64,000 nt of DNA from Drancourtella massiliensis (GCF_016900655.1 NZ_JACJKH010000005.1:83673-147672), one strand, 5' to 3'. Shown: positions 33,424-43,325, counted from the stretch's first letter. Numbers and translations: made by a program. The notes: generated from the letters alone by a model not told the origin.

Positions 33424-34487
33424 TATCTTCCCGCCTTTAATTTTGTAAACAGTTTCGTGTTCTTTGTTTTTACAAATGTGATCACTTTCGCCTCAAGATA
33501 AGTAAGCCATGTGCTCTTCCAGCGTACCGGCAAAAGCATTACCTTCATATAGGAAGATCTTGGTCTCGCGATTCTGACCATTTTCTCTACTCTTGGATTT
33601 GCCAGCATCTTTTTGATCTCGTCCCGTTTTTCTTTTTCTGTCATATCACATTTCGGGTTGGTGACATTTTCCACGCATCCGATAAAGCGTTCAATATATC
33701 TTCTGGCGATCATCTCTTTGCTTCTCGCGTCTCCGACATGCCATTCCTTATAAAGATCCATCATCCAGCCATGTTCTTCTTCCCGTTTTTCGTACATTCC
33801 CGGGCGGTAAGCCGCTGTCTCGGATTCGGAACGTGCCCGGAGAAAATGGTAGTACTGTCTGTGAGTCACTGTCACCCGTTCTACGTTTCTTACAATGCTG
33901 ACATTAAACGGGAAATCATCCCAGAATGTTTCCGGAAACCGAAGATTGTTTTCCATGATGTATCTGGATTCAAAAAGCTTGTTCCACGGTGTGTAGAGCA
34001 GGTTTTTATCGAACAGTTTGTAGGCATTGCGGCGGAAAGACTCTTTGTCCGGATATACGGCATCCTCCACCACATAGTCATCTGTCACATAATTCTCTTT
34101 ATCGTAGTAGGTATCGATATAAAATCCTGCCACGACAAGCTGAGCGTTATCACGTTTTGCAAGCTTGTACATATCTTCCAGCATGGTCGGCTCTGCCCAG
34201 TCATCGGAATCCATGAAATACATGTATTCCCCTTTTGCAATATCAATTGCTGTATTTCTGGCACTTGGAGCTCCCCCGTTTTCTTTATGGATCACATGAA
34301 TTCTCTCATCTTCTGCGGCATAGGCATCGCAGATTTCACCGCTCCGGTCCGGAGTTCCGTCATCGACGATCAAAAATTCCCAGTCTTTTAATGTCTGGGC
34401 CTGAATGCTCTCAATCGCCTTTCCTACATATTCTTCTACCTTATAGACAGGCATAATGACACTGACTTTGATTTTATTTTCTCCCAT
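33423..34487 (-). CDS. Glycosyltransferase family 2
   Basis: It has 354 residues from the ATG at 34487 (GGAG nine bases upstream); a GTG at 34493 is too close to the site. SVIMPVYKVEEYVGKAIESI, FLIVDDGTPDRSGE and YFMDSDDWAEP show the GT-A fold and DSD metal site. It lies between glf and another GT2, so it may use UDP-galactofuranose, but this is inferred only from adjacency. Confidence 0.9.
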   Translation of the reverse strand: MGENKIKVSVIMPVYKVEEYVGKAIESIQAQTLKDWEFLIVDDGTPDRSGEICDAYAAEDERIHVIHKENGGAPSARNTAIDIAKGEYMYFMDSDDWAEPTMLEDMYKLAKRDNAQLVVAGFYIDTYYDKENYVTDDYVVEDAVYPDKESFRRNAYKLFDKNLLYTPWNKLFESRYIMENNLRFPETFWDDFPFNVSIVRNVERVTVTHRQYYHFLRARSESETAAYRPGMYEKREEEHGWMMDLYKEWHVGDARSKEMIARRYIERFIGCVENVTNPKCDMTEKEKRDEIKKMLANPRVEKMVRIARPRSSYMKVMLLPVRWKSTWLTYLEAKVITFVKTKNTKLFTKLKAGR

Positions 34488-34499
34488 AATCACGCTCTC

Positions 34500-35597
34500 C
34501 TACTGTAATTCTTTTTCCACAAGCTGAAATGCGGATTCAATCACTTTGTCCATGTCATAATATTTGTACTCCGCAAGTCTTCCGCCAAGAAGCAGATGTT
34601 CCTCATCCGCAAGGTTTCTGTATTTCTGATAAAGTTCCTGATTTTTATCGTCATTAACCGGATAATACGGCTCCATACCCTCTTCCCAGTCGGTCGGATA
34701 TTCTTTGGTAATCACAGTTTTCTCCTGAGTTCCAAATTCAAAGTGCTTATGCTCAATAATCCGGGTATACGGAGTTTCTCTGTCGGTATAATTGACAACC
34801 GCCACACCCTGATGATTTTTCTCATCAAGCACTTCCGTCTCAAATTTCAGACTCCGGTACTCCAGCTTTCCAAAACGATATCCGTAATATGCATCCAGCA
34901 TTCCGGTATAGAGTACCTTCTCACCCAGTGCATTGTATTTCTCTTTTTCCTCGTTATAGTCAACGCCAAGCTCTACATCGCATCCTTCAAACAGAGCGTT
35001 AATCAAAACATTGTACCCGCCGATCGGAATTCCCTGATAAAGATCGTTAAAATAGTTATTATCGTAGGTATATCTCACCGGAAGGCGCTTAATGATAAAC
35101 GCCGGAAGATCTTTACAGTCTCTGCCCCACTGTTTTTCCGTGTATCCTTTGATGAGTTTTTTATAAATATCCTCTCCTACAAGGCTGATGGCCTGCTCCT
35201 CCAGGTTTTTCGGTTCTCCCTTGACTGCGGCCTTCTGTCTGTTGATGATTTCTTCCGCCTCTTTTGGAGTCGCAATTCCCCACATCTTACTGAAAGTATT
35301 CATATTGAACGGCATATTGTAAATTTCGCCTTTGTAGTTTGCGACAGGAGAATTCGTATAACGGTTAAACTCTACAAGAGAATTGACAAAATCCCATACT
35401 TTCCTGTTGCTTGTATGGAAAATATGGGCGCCATATTTGTGTACATGAATTCCCTCGATATCCTCACAGTAAAGATTCCCTCCGAGAGTTTCTCTTTTTT
35501 CCACAATCAGGCAGGTCTTCCCTGCTTTTTTTGCAAAGTACGCAAAAGTACCTGCAAATAACCCTCCGCCTACAATCACATAATCATACTTTTTCAT
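34500..35597 (-). CDS. glf: UDP-galactopyranose mutase
   Basis: FAD enzyme that converts UDP-galactopyranose to UDP-galactofuranose. It has 365 residues. The N-terminal dinucleotide fold DYVIVGGGLFAGTFAYFAKK is followed by GGNLYCEDIEGIHVHKYGAH and IFHTSNRKVW, then YTEKQWGRDCKDLP and NDLYQGIPIGGYN. Length is standard. Its presence predicts galactofuranose in the surface polymer. Second gene of the operon, seven bases after the sugar transferase. Confidence 0.96.
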   Translation of the reverse strand: MKKYDYVIVGGGLFAGTFAYFAKKAGKTCLIVEKRETLGGNLYCEDIEGIHVHKYGAHIFHTSNRKVWDFVNSLVEFNRYTNSPVANYKGEIYNMPFNMNTFSKMWGIATPKEAEEIINRQKAAVKGEPKNLEEQAISLVGEDIYKKLIKGYTEKQWGRDCKDLPAFIIKRLPVRYTYDNNYFNDLYQGIPIGGYNVLINALFEGCDVELGVDYNEEKEKYNALGEKVLYTGMLDAYYGYRFGKLEYRSLKFETEVLDEKNHQGVAVVNYTDRETPYTRIIEHKHFEFGTQEKTVITKEYPTDWEEGMEPYYPVNDDKNQELYQKYRNLADEEHLLLGGRLAEYKYYDMDKVIESAFQLVEKELQ

Positions 35598-35603
35598 ATC
35601 CTG

Positions 35604-36995
35604 TTATTCCTCCGCTTCCGTTTCTTCTGCTTCTTTAAAAATATATTGACTTGTTTCGCCTGTCCGGAACGCCTCCGTGCTGTCCGATTTCAGAAGGACA
35701 ATCGCCGTCTGGAAAATCAGCTGAATATCGCGCAAAATATTGAATTCTTCAATATAGATCATGTCCATGATCAGCTTGTCTTTTGGTGATGTATTATATT
35801 TCCCCGCAATCTGCGCGTATCCGGTCAGTCCCGCCTTCACCCGGAGTCTGTAACGGAATTCCGGAAGTTCTTCCTCGTACGCCTCCACATTTTCCAGCAT
35901 CTCCGGACGAGGTCCTACAAAACTCATATCCCCTTTTAAGATATTGATCAGCTGAGGCAGCTCGTCCATCCGGATTTTCCTCAGAATTCTTCCCGGTTTG
36001 GTAATCCGGTCATCGTCATCTGTTACAGAGTGATTTTCTACATTTTCTTTCATCGTCCGGAATTTGTACACTTCAAAAACACGTCCGTTTAATGTCGCAC
36101 GCTTCTGCTTGAAAAAAATGTGTCCTCCATCATATGCTTTGATCGCAATTGCACTGACAATCCAGATTGGAGAAGTTACAATTCCAAGAACAATCGCAAG
36201 AGACATATCCAGAAGTTTCTTCATAACACGCTGTTCCATCGTCCAGGCTTTGACATTGGCATTCAGAACGGAAACATCGTCCAGAAGATAGTATTTGGCA
36301 CTCATCTCAACAATATCCTCGATTTCCGGATTAAAATAAATATTGATCTTATACTTATAACAAAATCTTACTATTTTACTTCTGACCTCAAGCGGAACGT
36401 CATGAATAAACACGGTATCGGCTTTCTTTACCGTCTCAAGAAGATGTCTATCTCTATAGTCCATGATATAGTCGATTTTATACTGTTTTTTATATTTCAG
36501 AATTCCTCTTACAATATTATCAAGGCTTTCCTGAGAAGATGTTACGATACAGCAGCTCTCCGGCTTGTGAATCGTAAAAAACAGTCCGTTTCCGGCATAC
36601 GCAAAGATGATAATAATAATGACCTGAACAATAAAACTCAAAATCAGAGACCCGATGCTGTCGAGCCGGAATGCATAAATGCTTGGAGTAATCGTATTCA
36701 TAATCATCAGCTGAATATACGTCACAATATCCGTGAACAAAACAGCCAGAGAAAGTGAATAGATGATCGGTTTACTCTTTCTCCGGCCTACATCATACTT
36801 GCCGTAAATGCTGAGAAACAAAAGCCCTACAATGCAGTATGTGGAAAACGTAATTCCCATCGTTCTGGAAAGTACGCCGAGAGCCTTATTTTCTCTGGAC
36901 ATAATAAACATAAAGGTGCCCATCAATAAAATATATAGCAACAATTTGATGCACAGCCACATGGTTGACTCAAATTTTTTCAGTTCTCGTTTCAT
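35604..36995 (-). CDS. Initiating sugar transferase (polyprenyl glycosylphosphotransferase)
   Basis: Starts the repeat unit by moving a sugar-1-phosphate onto undecaprenyl phosphate. It has 463 residues: four or five N-terminal membrane segments, a CoA-binding-like middle domain, then a membrane segment and the bacterial sugar transferase domain with FFKQKRATLNGRVFEVYKFR, RKIRMDELPQLINILKGDMS and VGPRPEMLE. The C-terminus includes YAQIAGKYNTSPKDKL. It is the first gene of the operon, with a promoter at 37027-37055. Confidence 0.93.
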   Translation of the reverse strand: MKRELKKFESTMWLCIKLLLYILLMGTFMFIMSRENKALGVLSRTMGITFSTYCIVGLLFLSIYGKYDVGRRKSKPIIYSLSLAVLFTDIVTYIQLMIMNTITPSIYAFRLDSIGSLILSFIVQVIIIIIFAYAGNGLFFTIHKPESCCIVTSSQESLDNIVRGILKYKKQYKIDYIMDYRDRHLLETVKKADTVFIHDVPLEVRSKIVRFCYKYKINIYFNPEIEDIVEMSAKYYLLDDVSVLNANVKAWTMEQRVMKKLLDMSLAIVLGIVTSPIWIVSAIAIKAYDGGHIFFKQKRATLNGRVFEVYKFRTMKENVENHSVTDDDDRITKPGRILRKIRMDELPQLINILKGDMSFVGPRPEMLENVEAYEEELPEFRYRLRVKAGLTGYAQIAGKYNTSPKDKLIMDMIYIEEFNILRDIQLIFQTAIVLLKSDSTEAFRTGETSQYIFKEAEETEAEE

Positions 36996-37026
36996 AAAAC
37001 ACCTCTCTGGTCTACAAACTTCCTAT

Positions 37027-37055
37027 ATTATATAAGATTTCCATACTTTCCGCAA
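37027..37055 (-). promoter_or_regulatory. Promoter of the surface-polymer operon
   Basis: Minus-strand -35 TTGCGG (37055-37050), a 17-bp spacer and -10 TATAAT (37032-37027), with AGAGGTG before the ATG at 36995. The rest of the gap 36996-37242 is AT-rich, and I see only the terminator of the next gene in it. Confidence 0.7.
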
Positions 37056-37191
37056 GTTTTTAGACCTTAAAAATTTCTTATCTTGTAATAATTTTGTAAC
37101 ACTTTTTTCTCAAAATCCTTTCTAAGCCTTTATCTTTTCCAATGTATTGTCATACTTTTCTTCATTTATCAATTTTCTGAAATTTTTGTGA

Positions 37192-37236
37192 AAATAAAAA
37201 ACAAGGAGAATCCCGTAAAAGATTACTCCTTGTTTT
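37192..37236 (-). terminator. Terminator after the C39-like ChW-repeat gene
   Basis: AAAACAAGGAG (37198-37208) and CTCCTTGTTTT (37226-37236) pair over 11 bp, followed on the minus strand by a T-rich run. It lies seven bases after the stop. Confidence 0.85.
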
Positions 37237-37242
37237 CCTCGT

Positions 37243-39714
37243 TTACTGTATTACCATTGCATTTCTGTTCATGGTCCTATACGCTTTTTCAAAACTCGAA
37301 AAGCTGTATTCTACTTTTCCCCGGATAGGATCATTGACTTTTACCACTTTTCTGTTTTTATCATAGCCGGTCAGAACGACACAGTGGGCTCTGGACGGCC
37401 AGTAAAAGGTAACACCATTTTTTCTTCCTGCCCGGAACCATGTCGTACTTCCCATATTGAGGGTTCCCCACACAACAACCGGCATTCCCTTGTCAATATA
37501 CTGAAACAGTCCTTCAAGCGATGTTCCGGTAATATTTTTGGCAGATCTGTTTTTCACGTTGACCGCCTTGAAATAGTTCGCCGCCGTCTGGCAGATCACC
37601 GGGGCCCAGCATCCATAACCGCCTGTCAGTGAGCCCGGATTCCCCATATAGGCCGCATATGGATTTGTGGAATGAAGCGGCCCTCTTGGAAGATATTTAT
37701 TACAGACATCATTTGTCGTCAGCATATACCCATAATACCGAAGTACCATATATAAAGAGATTGCCTCACACCCGTTCGGATACTTTGGATTCTGATAGGT
37801 CAAAGGTACATTTAATGACTTCTTCCCCGTATACTGTTTATAGTATCCTGAATTTGCCGGAGCATTTCCTCCTTTGGGAACCATCTGGATCTGGAGTGCC
37901 TCCATACGATATCCGTATCCTGTCGTTCCGGCACTCTGACCATTTTTCGCCCACCCAAGCCAGCCAAAATTCTGGACATGGGCACGGTAGTAAATATCGT
38001 AGTACTTTGCGATCTCTCCGGTCAGTTGAATCTGAACCGCCTCCATACGAAGCGCCCTGCCGGTTGTCCCCGCAAGGGCTCCATTCTGTTTCCAGCCCTG
38101 CCAGCCGATATTCTGCACATGGGCGCGGTACTGAATTCCTCCGGATCTTCCATTCATGGCTGCATTCGTCAACCGGATTTTCAAAGCTTCCATCCGAAGA
38201 CTCTTCCCGACCGTACCAAGAATCTGATTATTTGTGACTTCACGGGTATTCCCGATATTCTGCACATGACCGGAATACTTCAGATTTCCCGTGCTGTACC
38301 CTTTACAAAACGCATTTCCGGCTGTTCCCGGTACCGGATCACCTTTTTTGACCAGACAGATTTTCATTGCCTCCATCCGATAGTAAAAAGCTTCGGTTCC
38401 GGCGCTCTCACCGTTTTTCGCCCAGCCAAGCCACCCAAGCTGCTGAACATGAACAGAATAGTATACATCATAATATCTGGCAAGTTCTCCCGTCAGCTCA
38501 ATCTGGATCGCTTCCATTCTGAGCGACTTTCCTTTCGTACCTGCCAGTTCACCATTTTGTTTCCAGCCCTGCCAGCCGATATTCTGGACGTGGGCGCGGT
38601 ACCGGATTCCTCCGGACGGACAACCTGATTCCCCGGCTCCTTTTATAGTCAGCCTTAGACCTTCCATCCGCTTTTTCTCTCCGGTCGTTCCAATCAACTT
38701 TCCAGAACCCGTTGTCGTCCGGTCGCCGTATGTCTGAATATGTGCTGTGGCGGATAATGCGGAAGATGGAAGTCCTTTTACAAAATATCCCTGATTTTCT
38801 CCAGGCGCTTCGCTTCCTTTCTCCACCAGGCAGATCCGAATTGCTTCGACCTGCCGTGAAAAAGCTTCTGTTCCGGAACTCTGTCCGTTTTTCGCCCAGC
38901 CGAGCCAGCCGATGTTCTGGACATAGGTTGTATAATACACGTCATACTTCTCTTTTATTTCACCGGTCAGTTCAATCTGAACCGCTTCCATGCGAAGGGA
39001 TTGTCCCTTTGTTCCGGCATAATCGTCATCACTGACCCAGTCCATCCAGCCGATATTCTGCACATGGGCCCGGTACCGGATTCCTCCGGCAGGCTGTTCC
39101 TCCCCTTCTTTTGTATAAAGCTTTATGGAAATCCCCTCTATTCTCTGTCCGGATCCCGGCCGGCCCGCCACAGCACCGTCCATCACGGGTTTTTCCATAT
39201 TACTCTGTCCGGATATCTGATAAGACACGCCTGCAACCGGTTCTTCCAGACTCTGTGTCAGCAGATCCTGCTCTTCCTCTGCCGCTTCTTCTGTCTGACC
39301 TTCTGCATCCATATCCGGAGTTGTTTCATCTATGTCTTCCGGGATTTCTCCATCCGGAAGAGTCTCTGTTTCCCCGCCTGTCTTGCCAGCTTCCTCTTCA
39401 CCTGCTCCGGCTTCCGGGTCCTGTTCCTCAGTGCTTCCAGCATCATCCTGGCTGCTGTCAGTATCATCCTGAACAGAATCCGGGGCATCTGCGTCTTCTG
39501 CCGGATCCATATCCGGATTTTCACCGGATTCTGCCATGTCTCCCTGATCCGTCAGATCTGTCTCCTGATTTTCCTGCGTTTCTTCCACAGTACCAACTGT
39601 CTTTTCCTGTTCCGGCATCTGGTCTGTTCCGGCGGCCGATGCCGGAACAAGCTGTCCTCCTGCCAGTGTCAGAGCCAGAATACACGCTATGAACCGTTTT
39701 TTCTGCTTTCTCAT
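37243..39714 (-). CDS. Secreted ChW-repeat protein with C-terminal C39-like cysteine peptidase domain
   Basis: It has 823 residues from the ATG at 39714 (AGGGAG upstream); the longer frame to 39786 reads through the preceding gene's end. Signal peptide FIACILALTLAGGQLVPASA. Then about 120 residues of Asp/Glu/Gln/Pro-rich linker, about nine ChW repeats (form YRAHVQNIGWQGWKQNG...RMEAIQIELTG) over about 150-620, and a C-terminal papain-like domain: PNGCEAISLYMVLRYYG (Cys), SRAHCVVLTGYD (His), KVNDPIRG. Likely wall-bound; the substrate is unknown. It lies 11 bases after its NlpC/P60 sister gene. Confidence 0.9.
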   Translation of the reverse strand: MRKQKKRFIACILALTLAGGQLVPASAAGTDQMPEQEKTVGTVEETQENQETDLTDQGDMAESGENPDMDPAEDADAPDSVQDDTDSSQDDAGSTEEQDPEAGAGEEEAGKTGGETETLPDGEIPEDIDETTPDMDAEGQTEEAAEEEQDLLTQSLEEPVAGVSYQISGQSNMEKPVMDGAVAGRPGSGQRIEGISIKLYTKEGEEQPAGGIRYRAHVQNIGWMDWVSDDDYAGTKGQSLRMEAVQIELTGEIKEKYDVYYTTYVQNIGWLGWAKNGQSSGTEAFSRQVEAIRICLVEKGSEAPGENQGYFVKGLPSSALSATAHIQTYGDRTTTGSGKLIGTTGEKKRMEGLRLTIKGAGESGCPSGGIRYRAHVQNIGWQGWKQNGELAGTKGKSLRMEAIQIELTGELARYYDVYYSVHVQQLGWLGWAKNGESAGTEAFYYRMEAMKICLVKKGDPVPGTAGNAFCKGYSTGNLKYSGHVQNIGNTREVTNNQILGTVGKSLRMEALKIRLTNAAMNGRSGGIQYRAHVQNIGWQGWKQNGALAGTTGRALRMEAVQIQLTGEIAKYYDIYYRAHVQNFGWLGWAKNGQSAGTTGYGYRMEALQIQMVPKGGNAPANSGYYKQYTGKKSLNVPLTYQNPKYPNGCEAISLYMVLRYYGYMLTTNDVCNKYLPRGPLHSTNPYAAYMGNPGSLTGGYGCWAPVICQTAANYFKAVNVKNRSAKNITGTSLEGLFQYIDKGMPVVVWGTLNMGSTTWFRAGRKNGVTFYWPSRAHCVVLTGYDKNRKVVKVNDPIRGKVEYSFSSFEKAYRTMNRNAMVIQ

Positions 39715-39725
39715 TTTCCGTCTCC

Positions 39726-42290
39726 CTATACAAATGGTCTTGCGACCCCTGCAATCAGGGAGCGGTGTGAATTCTGAACCGGCCATACTACTACTTTATT
39801 TGGCCAGGACTCAATCACCCTGTTATTTCCGAGATAAATCGCCACATGGATAATCGTTCCATTTGCGCTCTTATAGAATATCAGATCTCCTCTCTGCCGC
39901 TGTGAATACGGAACATGTTTCATCGGGAGATTCCATAAATTCCTGCATTCATATTCGTATCCCGGTCTTGAATGGCGGATCGGACTCACCGGAGCCGGAT
40001 CAATTCCTGCGGAATACAGTGCCTGCATGACAAGGCCGCTGCAGTCCAGCCCGTGATTTGGATCTCCGGAAGCTCCGATAATATATGGATTGCCAAGATA
40101 CTGGTACGCTGTACTGATCATCGCCTCGATACAGTCACTGCGTGTGCTTGCCGGATTCGTCTTCAGAGGACTTGCGTATGCTCCAAGATGATACCATGCA
40201 GACTCGGAATATCCCATCTTTTTCCAGGTTGCCAGATCGACCACACCTGTCGCCGAAAGACCGTTCCTTCTCTGATAATTCCTTACAGCGTTGATGGTCG
40301 TGGAGTCCATGATTGCCCTTCTTCCGGAAAGTCCAAGTTTTCTCTGTACATACCAGACTTTCAGGCCCATGTATCCTCTGCTCAGATTATATCCGCCGCC
40401 GCTTAACGTCTTCTGCACATGTCTGATCTGGAGGTACTGCTTTGGATTCTGATAGCGATACGTATTATAGTATGCCTTTCCTGTCTGATAGGCACTCTGA
40501 CTGTCTTTTTTCGGCACCAGTTTAATCTGAATGGCTTCGATTCTCAGAGACAGGCTGCTCGTTCCGGCAGACTCTCCATCCTTAGCCCAGCCCAGCCATC
40601 CGAAATACTGTGAATGAACCCGATAATATACGTGATAGTAGGAAGCCAGTTCGCCGGTCAGTCTGATCTGAACGGCCTCCATCCGTTTTCCCTGTCCGGT
40701 TGTTCCGGCAAGAGTCCCTTCCTGTTTCCAGCCCTGCCAGCCGATATCCTGTACATGGGCACGGTACTGGATACTTCCTTTCGCCAGTCCATCTGCGGAA
40801 TCATTCAGGTTGATCGAAAAACCTTCCAGCCTTCTTCCTTTTCCAACGGTTCCAAGTGTGGCACCGCCCTTTACTGCCGCTACGTTTCCCACGTTCTGAA
40901 CGTGTCCGGAATAGGTCAGTTCATTGTTCGTATACTTTTTCAGATAAGCATGCGCTGTAGAGCCCGGGGCTTTCCATCCTTTCGGTACAAGCTGAATCTG
41001 GATAGCCTCCATCCGGTAGCCGAATCCGCTTGTTCCTGATACGGCTCCATTCTTAGCCCATCCCAGCCATCCGTAATTCTGAACATGTACCCGATAATAC
41101 ACATCGTAAATCTGAGCGATTTCACCGTCAAGCTGAATCTGAACCGCTTCCAGGCGCAGCGCCTTTCCGGTTGTTCCGGCACTGCTTCCGTTCTGTTTCC
41201 AGCCCTGCCAGCCAATATTCTGTACATGCGCCTGATACCGGATATTTCCGGATGCGTATCCGTTCATCCCTTTCAACCGGAGAGAAAGAGCCTCCATCCG
41301 CTTATACTGTCCTACTGTTCCCAGAACGCTTCCGGATTTAACCTCTTTTACATTTCCAAGTGTCTGGACATGGCCGGAATAATAAAGCACATTTTTCAAA
41401 AAACCATATCCGACAGCCGGTGCCGTGCCTTCATCCTTTTTCACCAGTTTGACTTCGATGCCTTCCAGCCTGAGTCCAAAGGCCTCACTTCCTGCTGCCG
41501 CCCCGTTCTTTACATATGGAAGCCATCCATAATTCTGAATATGTACCCGATAGTATATATCATAATACTCCGCGATTTCCCCGGTCAGACGGATCCTGAT
41601 GGCTTCCAGCCGAAGCGCTCTTGCCTGGGTTCCGGACAGCTGTCCGTCCCGTTTCCAGCCCTGCCAGCCGATATTCTGTACATGGGTCTGATATTCAATG
41701 CTTCCTTCATAATCGCTTTTTGAAAGCTTCAGCTCAATTGCTTCCAGCCGCTTGTAAAGCCCGCTGGTTCCGGCCATCTCTCCGTCCTTCTTCCAACTCT
41801 GCCAGCCAATATCCTGCACATGGGTTCGATAGGTAAGCTCCGGCAGCACAGCCTCCTGCTCGTTCTCAAGCGCCGCTTTTTCCTGTACATCCGCCTCTGT
41901 CTGCTGCTGTACAGCCTCCGCCTGCGCCTCTTCCGCCGGCTGCGTCTGCTCTTCACTCTCCACTGCCGGATCCACTGCTGCAGGATTCTCAGTCTCTACT
42001 CCTTCGCCCGGCGTTGTCTGCTGTGCCGCATTTTCTTCTGCTCCTGCCTTCTCGTTTTCTATTTCCAGAACACTTCCTTCCGTAGAATCCGGATTCTGAT
42101 CATCTTGTCCTGCCTGGTCGTTCAGGGACTCCTGATCCACTGTGGCTGCCTCTTTCACAGCTTCATCCTGTACTGTATTCTCTGTCTCCGGATTTCCGGC
42201 CGCATCCTCTGCATAGGCCACCGGAACCGCCGTCAGTGCAACCGCAAACGCCAGTACCCACGCTGCTGCGCACTTCATCATTTTTCTCAT
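39726..42290 (-). CDS. Secreted ChW-repeat protein with peptidoglycan-binding and NlpC/P60 domains
   Basis: It has 854 residues. Signal peptide AAAWVLAFAVALTAVPVAYA, an acidic Glu/Gln/Ala-rich linker to about 150, then about nine ChW repeats (YRVHVQNYGWLGWAKNG type). A peptidoglycan-binding-like helix bundle follows (LGLSGRRAIMDSTTINAVRN, GLSATGVVDLATWKKMGYSE). The C-terminal NlpC/P60 endopeptidase has HGLDCSGLVMQALY (Cys), GDLIFYKSANGTIIHVAIYL (His) and a final His/Asn element. It probably cuts peptide stems of peptidoglycan. Repeats and linker style match the next gene, so the two likely arose by duplication with exchange of the catalytic end. Confidence 0.93.
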   Translation of the reverse strand: MRKMMKCAAAWVLAFAVALTAVPVAYAEDAAGNPETENTVQDEAVKEAATVDQESLNDQAGQDDQNPDSTEGSVLEIENEKAGAEENAAQQTTPGEGVETENPAAVDPAVESEEQTQPAEEAQAEAVQQQTEADVQEKAALENEQEAVLPELTYRTHVQDIGWQSWKKDGEMAGTSGLYKRLEAIELKLSKSDYEGSIEYQTHVQNIGWQGWKRDGQLSGTQARALRLEAIRIRLTGEIAEYYDIYYRVHIQNYGWLPYVKNGAAAGSEAFGLRLEGIEVKLVKKDEGTAPAVGYGFLKNVLYYSGHVQTLGNVKEVKSGSVLGTVGQYKRMEALSLRLKGMNGYASGNIRYQAHVQNIGWQGWKQNGSSAGTTGKALRLEAVQIQLDGEIAQIYDVYYRVHVQNYGWLGWAKNGAVSGTSGFGYRMEAIQIQLVPKGWKAPGSTAHAYLKKYTNNELTYSGHVQNVGNVAAVKGGATLGTVGKGRRLEGFSINLNDSADGLAKGSIQYRAHVQDIGWQGWKQEGTLAGTTGQGKRMEAVQIRLTGELASYYHVYYRVHSQYFGWLGWAKDGESAGTSSLSLRIEAIQIKLVPKKDSQSAYQTGKAYYNTYRYQNPKQYLQIRHVQKTLSGGGYNLSRGYMGLKVWYVQRKLGLSGRRAIMDSTTINAVRNYQRRNGLSATGVVDLATWKKMGYSESAWYHLGAYASPLKTNPASTRSDCIEAMISTAYQYLGNPYIIGASGDPNHGLDCSGLVMQALYSAGIDPAPVSPIRHSRPGYEYECRNLWNLPMKHVPYSQRQRGDLIFYKSANGTIIHVAIYLGNNRVIESWPNKVVVWPVQNSHRSLIAGVARPFV

Positions 42291-42330
42291 TCCTGATCCC
42301 TCTCTCTTTCCTTTGATAACTCTTTACTCC

Positions 42331-43227
42331 TTAATAAATTCCTTTTTCAATCAGTTCTTTGATAGCATTCACCACACTTTCCTTGTCCTCTTTATAAGTG
42401 ACTCCAAACCACTTGTCCTTTGAATTCAGCACGGTGACTTCTGCCCTGCCCTCTTTCAGAAGTCCTCCGATAATGGTCGGAAGCAGATATTCTGCTTTCA
42501 GATCATCTGCTTTTGTTGTTTCAAGGAATTCATGAAATCCCTTTTCCAGAATATCCAGAAATTCCGGCTGCAGTCCCCACATATTCATGGATACCGGAAC
42601 ATCAAGCTCCAGCTCTTTTGCTCCGTCTTCCGCCTCAGCCTTTTCTCCTTTTCTGATAATATTGTGCGTCTCCACAATGTTTGTCAAATGTCCGTTTTCA
42701 TCGACCTCACAGACACCCCTTGTCACTCCCCCGTTTTCACTCAAGGTGTTGTTCAGTACGAATCCAACCATGCAGATCGGCTCTTTTCCTGATGCTTCTT
42801 TTTTCTCTTTCAGATACTGATATGCCTCCACATATGCTTCTTTTCCGTAGAAGTCATCTGCATTGATAACAAGAAACGGCTCTGTTACCTTACCCCGGCA
42901 TGCCAGAATTGCCTGCCCTGTTCCCCAAGGCTTTGTTCTTCCCTGGAATTTTTCCTGAAATTCCTGCGGAATGTCATCCAGCTCCTGAAAAGCATATTCA
43001 ACAGGAATCTGTTTTTCAATCCGTTCCCCGATGACCTCTTTGAAATCTTTTTCCAGGTCTTTTCGAATGACAAATACAACTTTGTCAAATCCGGCCTCCA
43101 CGGCATCCCGGATTGAATAGTCCATAATGATTTCCCCATTTGGCCCTACCGGTTCCAGCTGTTTTATCCCTCCGCCAAATCTGCTGCCGATACCGGCCGC
43201 CATAATCACTAAAGCTGCTCTGCTCAT
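42331..43227 (-). CDS. Sugar-phosphate nucleotidyltransferase-like protein
   Basis: It has 298 residues from the ATG at 43227 (AAAAGGAG upstream). ALVIMAAGIGSRFGGGIKQL is the nucleotide-binding loop and FLVINADDFYG the metal site. KPWGTGQAILAC and WGLQPEFLDILEKGF follow. It probably makes an NDP-sugar; it is not close enough to GalU or RfbA to name. It heads the operon with the two ChW-repeat genes behind promoter 43264-43292, which suggests a link to surface glycans. Confidence 0.85.
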   Translation of the reverse strand: MSRAALVIMAAGIGSRFGGGIKQLEPVGPNGEIIMDYSIRDAVEAGFDKVVFVIRKDLEKDFKEVIGERIEKQIPVEYAFQELDDIPQEFQEKFQGRTKPWGTGQAILACRGKVTEPFLVINADDFYGKEAYVEAYQYLKEKKEASGKEPICMVGFVLNNTLSENGGVTRGVCEVDENGHLTNIVETHNIIRKGEKAEAEDGAKELELDVPVSMNMWGLQPEFLDILEKGFHEFLETTKADDLKAEYLLPTIIGGLLKEGRAEVTVLNSKDKWFGVTYKEDKESVVNAIKELIEKGIY

Positions 43228-43263
43228 CACTTTTTCTCCTTTTATAAATTAAGATTTTTCTTC

Positions 43264-43292
43264 ATTATACTGAATTTTTCGATGATTGTCTA
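43264..43292 (-). promoter_or_regulatory. Promoter of the nucleotidyltransferase and ChW-repeat operon
   Basis: Minus-strand -35 TAGACA (43292-43287), a 17-bp spacer and a perfect -10 TATAAT (43269-43264). About 37 bases lie between the -10 and the ATG. Confidence 0.75.
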
Positions 43293-43325
43293 CCGACACG
43301 CCCGCCCGTTTCTTTTTTGGTAATA

